This document shows, piece by piece, positions 5,341 through 7,140 of a DNA stretch of 7,140 nt (positions are counted from its first letter, which is position 1; each line of letters starts with the position of its first letter). The notes beneath the pieces are model-generated. The model was not told the DNA's origin. It searched no databases and saw nothing but the letters and a program-made list of their open reading frames with translations. The stretch is from Pseudonocardiales bacterium (GTDB lineage: Bacteria; Actinomycetota; Actinomycetes; Mycobacteriales; Jatrophihabitantaceae): positions 1 through 7,140 of the forward strand of contig JAVEEO010000371.1 in NCBI GenBank assembly GCA_030840415.1, written 5' to 3'. The translations under genes were made by a program, and so were the position numbers.

Positions 5341-5354
5341 CAGCGGGCCCGCTG
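5341..5354. repeat. 14-bp palindrome CAGCGGGCCCGCTG just after the hppD stop
   Basis: A perfect palindrome starts one base beyond the hppD stop codon. As RNA it forms a 5-bp stem with a GGCC loop. It probably acts with the larger hairpin at 5274-5309 in 3'-end formation or mRNA stability. Confidence 0.4.
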
Positions 5355-5355
5355 A

Positions 5356-6630
<1,275 letters not shown>

Positions 6631-6639
6631 TCAGTGCGA

Positions 6640-6678
6640 TTGCTCAGCAAGATGCGTATCCCAGGTTGCCATTGTTGC
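6640..6678. promoter_or_regulatory. Cluster of TTGC/GCAA half-sites upstream of hppD
   Basis: The 161-base gap before hppD contains an 11-base palindrome TTGCTCAGCAA (6640-6650), followed by two direct TTGC elements at 6666-6669 and 6675-6678. Repeated dyad half-sites spaced about one DNA turn or less apart fit a multimeric Lrp/AsnC regulator. A further short dyad, CTCAGTTGAG, lies near 6700. No convincing -35/-10 pair was identified in this gap. Confidence 0.3.
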
Positions 6679-6725
6679 ACATCCTGACAGGCAGACAGGG
6701 CACTCAGTTGAGCACTATGCACAGT

Positions 6726-7140
6726 TCAGCGAGTCGGCAGCCAGCTGAACACCGGGTACCAGACCCCGAACGGGTCGTCGCTGTAGTGCAGCCGGCTGGA
6801 GCCGGGGTGCTCACCGACCGCGCCGGCCAGCACCTGCCACGCCACCCGGCCGGCCACCATCAGCTCGGCCGCCAGCCCGGCGTCGAGGTCGGCCAGGCCG
6901 GCCAGCCGACCCGAGGTCAGGCAGTCGCGCACCTGCTCGTCGAACGGCGCGGCCCGCGGGTCGAGGTAGCCCGGTGCCTTCAGCGACCGTCGCGCCGAGC
7001 CGTCGCCCATCACCAGCAGGCCGAGTGCGGCATCGTCGCCGGCACTGCCGGCCAGGGCTGAGCCGGCCAGCGCCGTGCCGGCCAGCGCCGTGCCGGCCAG
7101 CGCCGTGCCCGCCAGCGCTGTGCCGGCCAGCGATTTGCCG
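6726..7140 (-). CDS. Class III extradiol dioxygenase subunit B-like protein, C-terminal part (N-terminus beyond window)
   Basis: The reading frame is open from the window edge to TGA 6728-6726, giving 137 residues. After a Gly-Thr-Ala-Leu-Ala repeat it reads GLLVMGDGSARRSLKAPG, then a helical Asp/Ala/Leu-rich section (about residues 75-107), then LHYSDDPFGVWYPVFSW near the end. This matches the C-terminal half of the LigB-like family widespread in actinobacteria, where it often lies near miaA/dapF; its activity is not established. The metal-binding N-terminal part is outside the window, so catalytic competence cannot be judged. An internal GTG at 7013 is not the likely start, because the frame and the family homology continue upstream of it. 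It precedes hppD on the same strand with a 161-base gap and no strong terminator, so readthrough into hppD is possible. Confidence 0.8.
   Translation of the reverse strand, partial: GKSLAGTALAGTALAGTALAGTALAGSALAGSAGDDAALGLLVMGDGSARRSLKAPGYLDPRAAPFDEQVRDCLTSGRLAGLADLDAGLAAELMVAGRVAWQVLAGAVGEHPGSSRLHYSDDPFGVWYPVFSWLPTR
7050..7139 (-). repeat. In-frame 15-bp tandem repeat (about six units) coding for Gly-Thr-Ala-Leu-Ala
   Basis: Minus-strand units GGCACGGCGCTGGCC follow one another without spacers. Three copies are identical (7109-7095, 7094-7080, 7079-7065). They are flanked by diverged copies at 7124-7110 and 7064-7050 and a more diverged one at 7139-7125 (Gly-Lys-Ser-Leu-Ala). Because the unit is five codons, copy-number change keeps the frame. 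The array may extend past the window edge. Confidence 0.9.

Noticed and set aside
7050..7139. Short repeats as a CRISPR array
   Set aside because: The units are 15 bp, contiguous without spacers and in frame with a protein; this is a coding tandem repeat.

Overview
The window is high-GC DNA with strong G/C preference at third codon positions, polypurine ribosome binding sites and GTG starts. Together with the gene set (respiratory complex I next to a geranylgeranyl-reductase-type flavoprotein, Lrp/AsnC plus HPPD, an actinobacterial-type LigB-like protein) this points to an actinomycete (Actinomycetota). Genus cannot be decided from the sequence.

Left block (1-1929, minus strand): a geranylgeranyl reductase-family FAD oxidoreductase, then nuoA, then the first ten codons of nuoB running off the window edge. 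This is the head of a NADH dehydrogenase (complex I) operon with a gene probably acting on the menaquinone side chain. Two candidate operators sit here: a near-perfect inverted repeat with the Rex (NADH/NAD+ sensor) core GTGAA-N4-TTCAC upstream of the reductase, and an IdeR/DtxR-type iron box between the reductase and nuoA. If both are real, entry into the complex I operon is wired to redox state and to iron.

Middle block (2064-3444): a divergently transcribed small protein with an orphan UVR (UvrB/UvrC interaction) domain, then a secreted SGNH-hydrolase lipase/esterase. The hydrolase has a structured leader that can pair part of its own ribosome binding site, and a strong terminator follows it.

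Right block (3444-6564, minus strand): an Lrp/AsnC regulator and 4-hydroxyphenylpyruvate dioxygenase (tyrosine catabolism to homogentisate). They are separated by a two-gene HEPN/MNT-type module: a winged-helix-nucleotidyltransferase fusion whose stop codon overlaps the start of a HEPN protein (TGATG). The module has its own AT-rich promoter, and a perfect 22-bp palindrome covers the -35 element. It looks like an acquired toxin-antitoxin or defence cassette placed between two genes that are often neighbours. The HEPN protein has a degenerate RX4HXY motif (His replaced by Leu, Tyr kept).

Right edge (6726-7140, minus strand): the C-terminal part of a class III extradiol dioxygenase subunit-B-like protein, interrupted by an in-frame 15-bp tandem repeat encoding (Gly-Thr-Ala-Leu-Ala)n that may continue past the window. 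No stretch longer than 300 bases lacks a gene; the largest gaps are 3945-4143, 5193-5355 and 6565-6725. No tRNA, rRNA, CRISPR array, transposase or integrase was seen.
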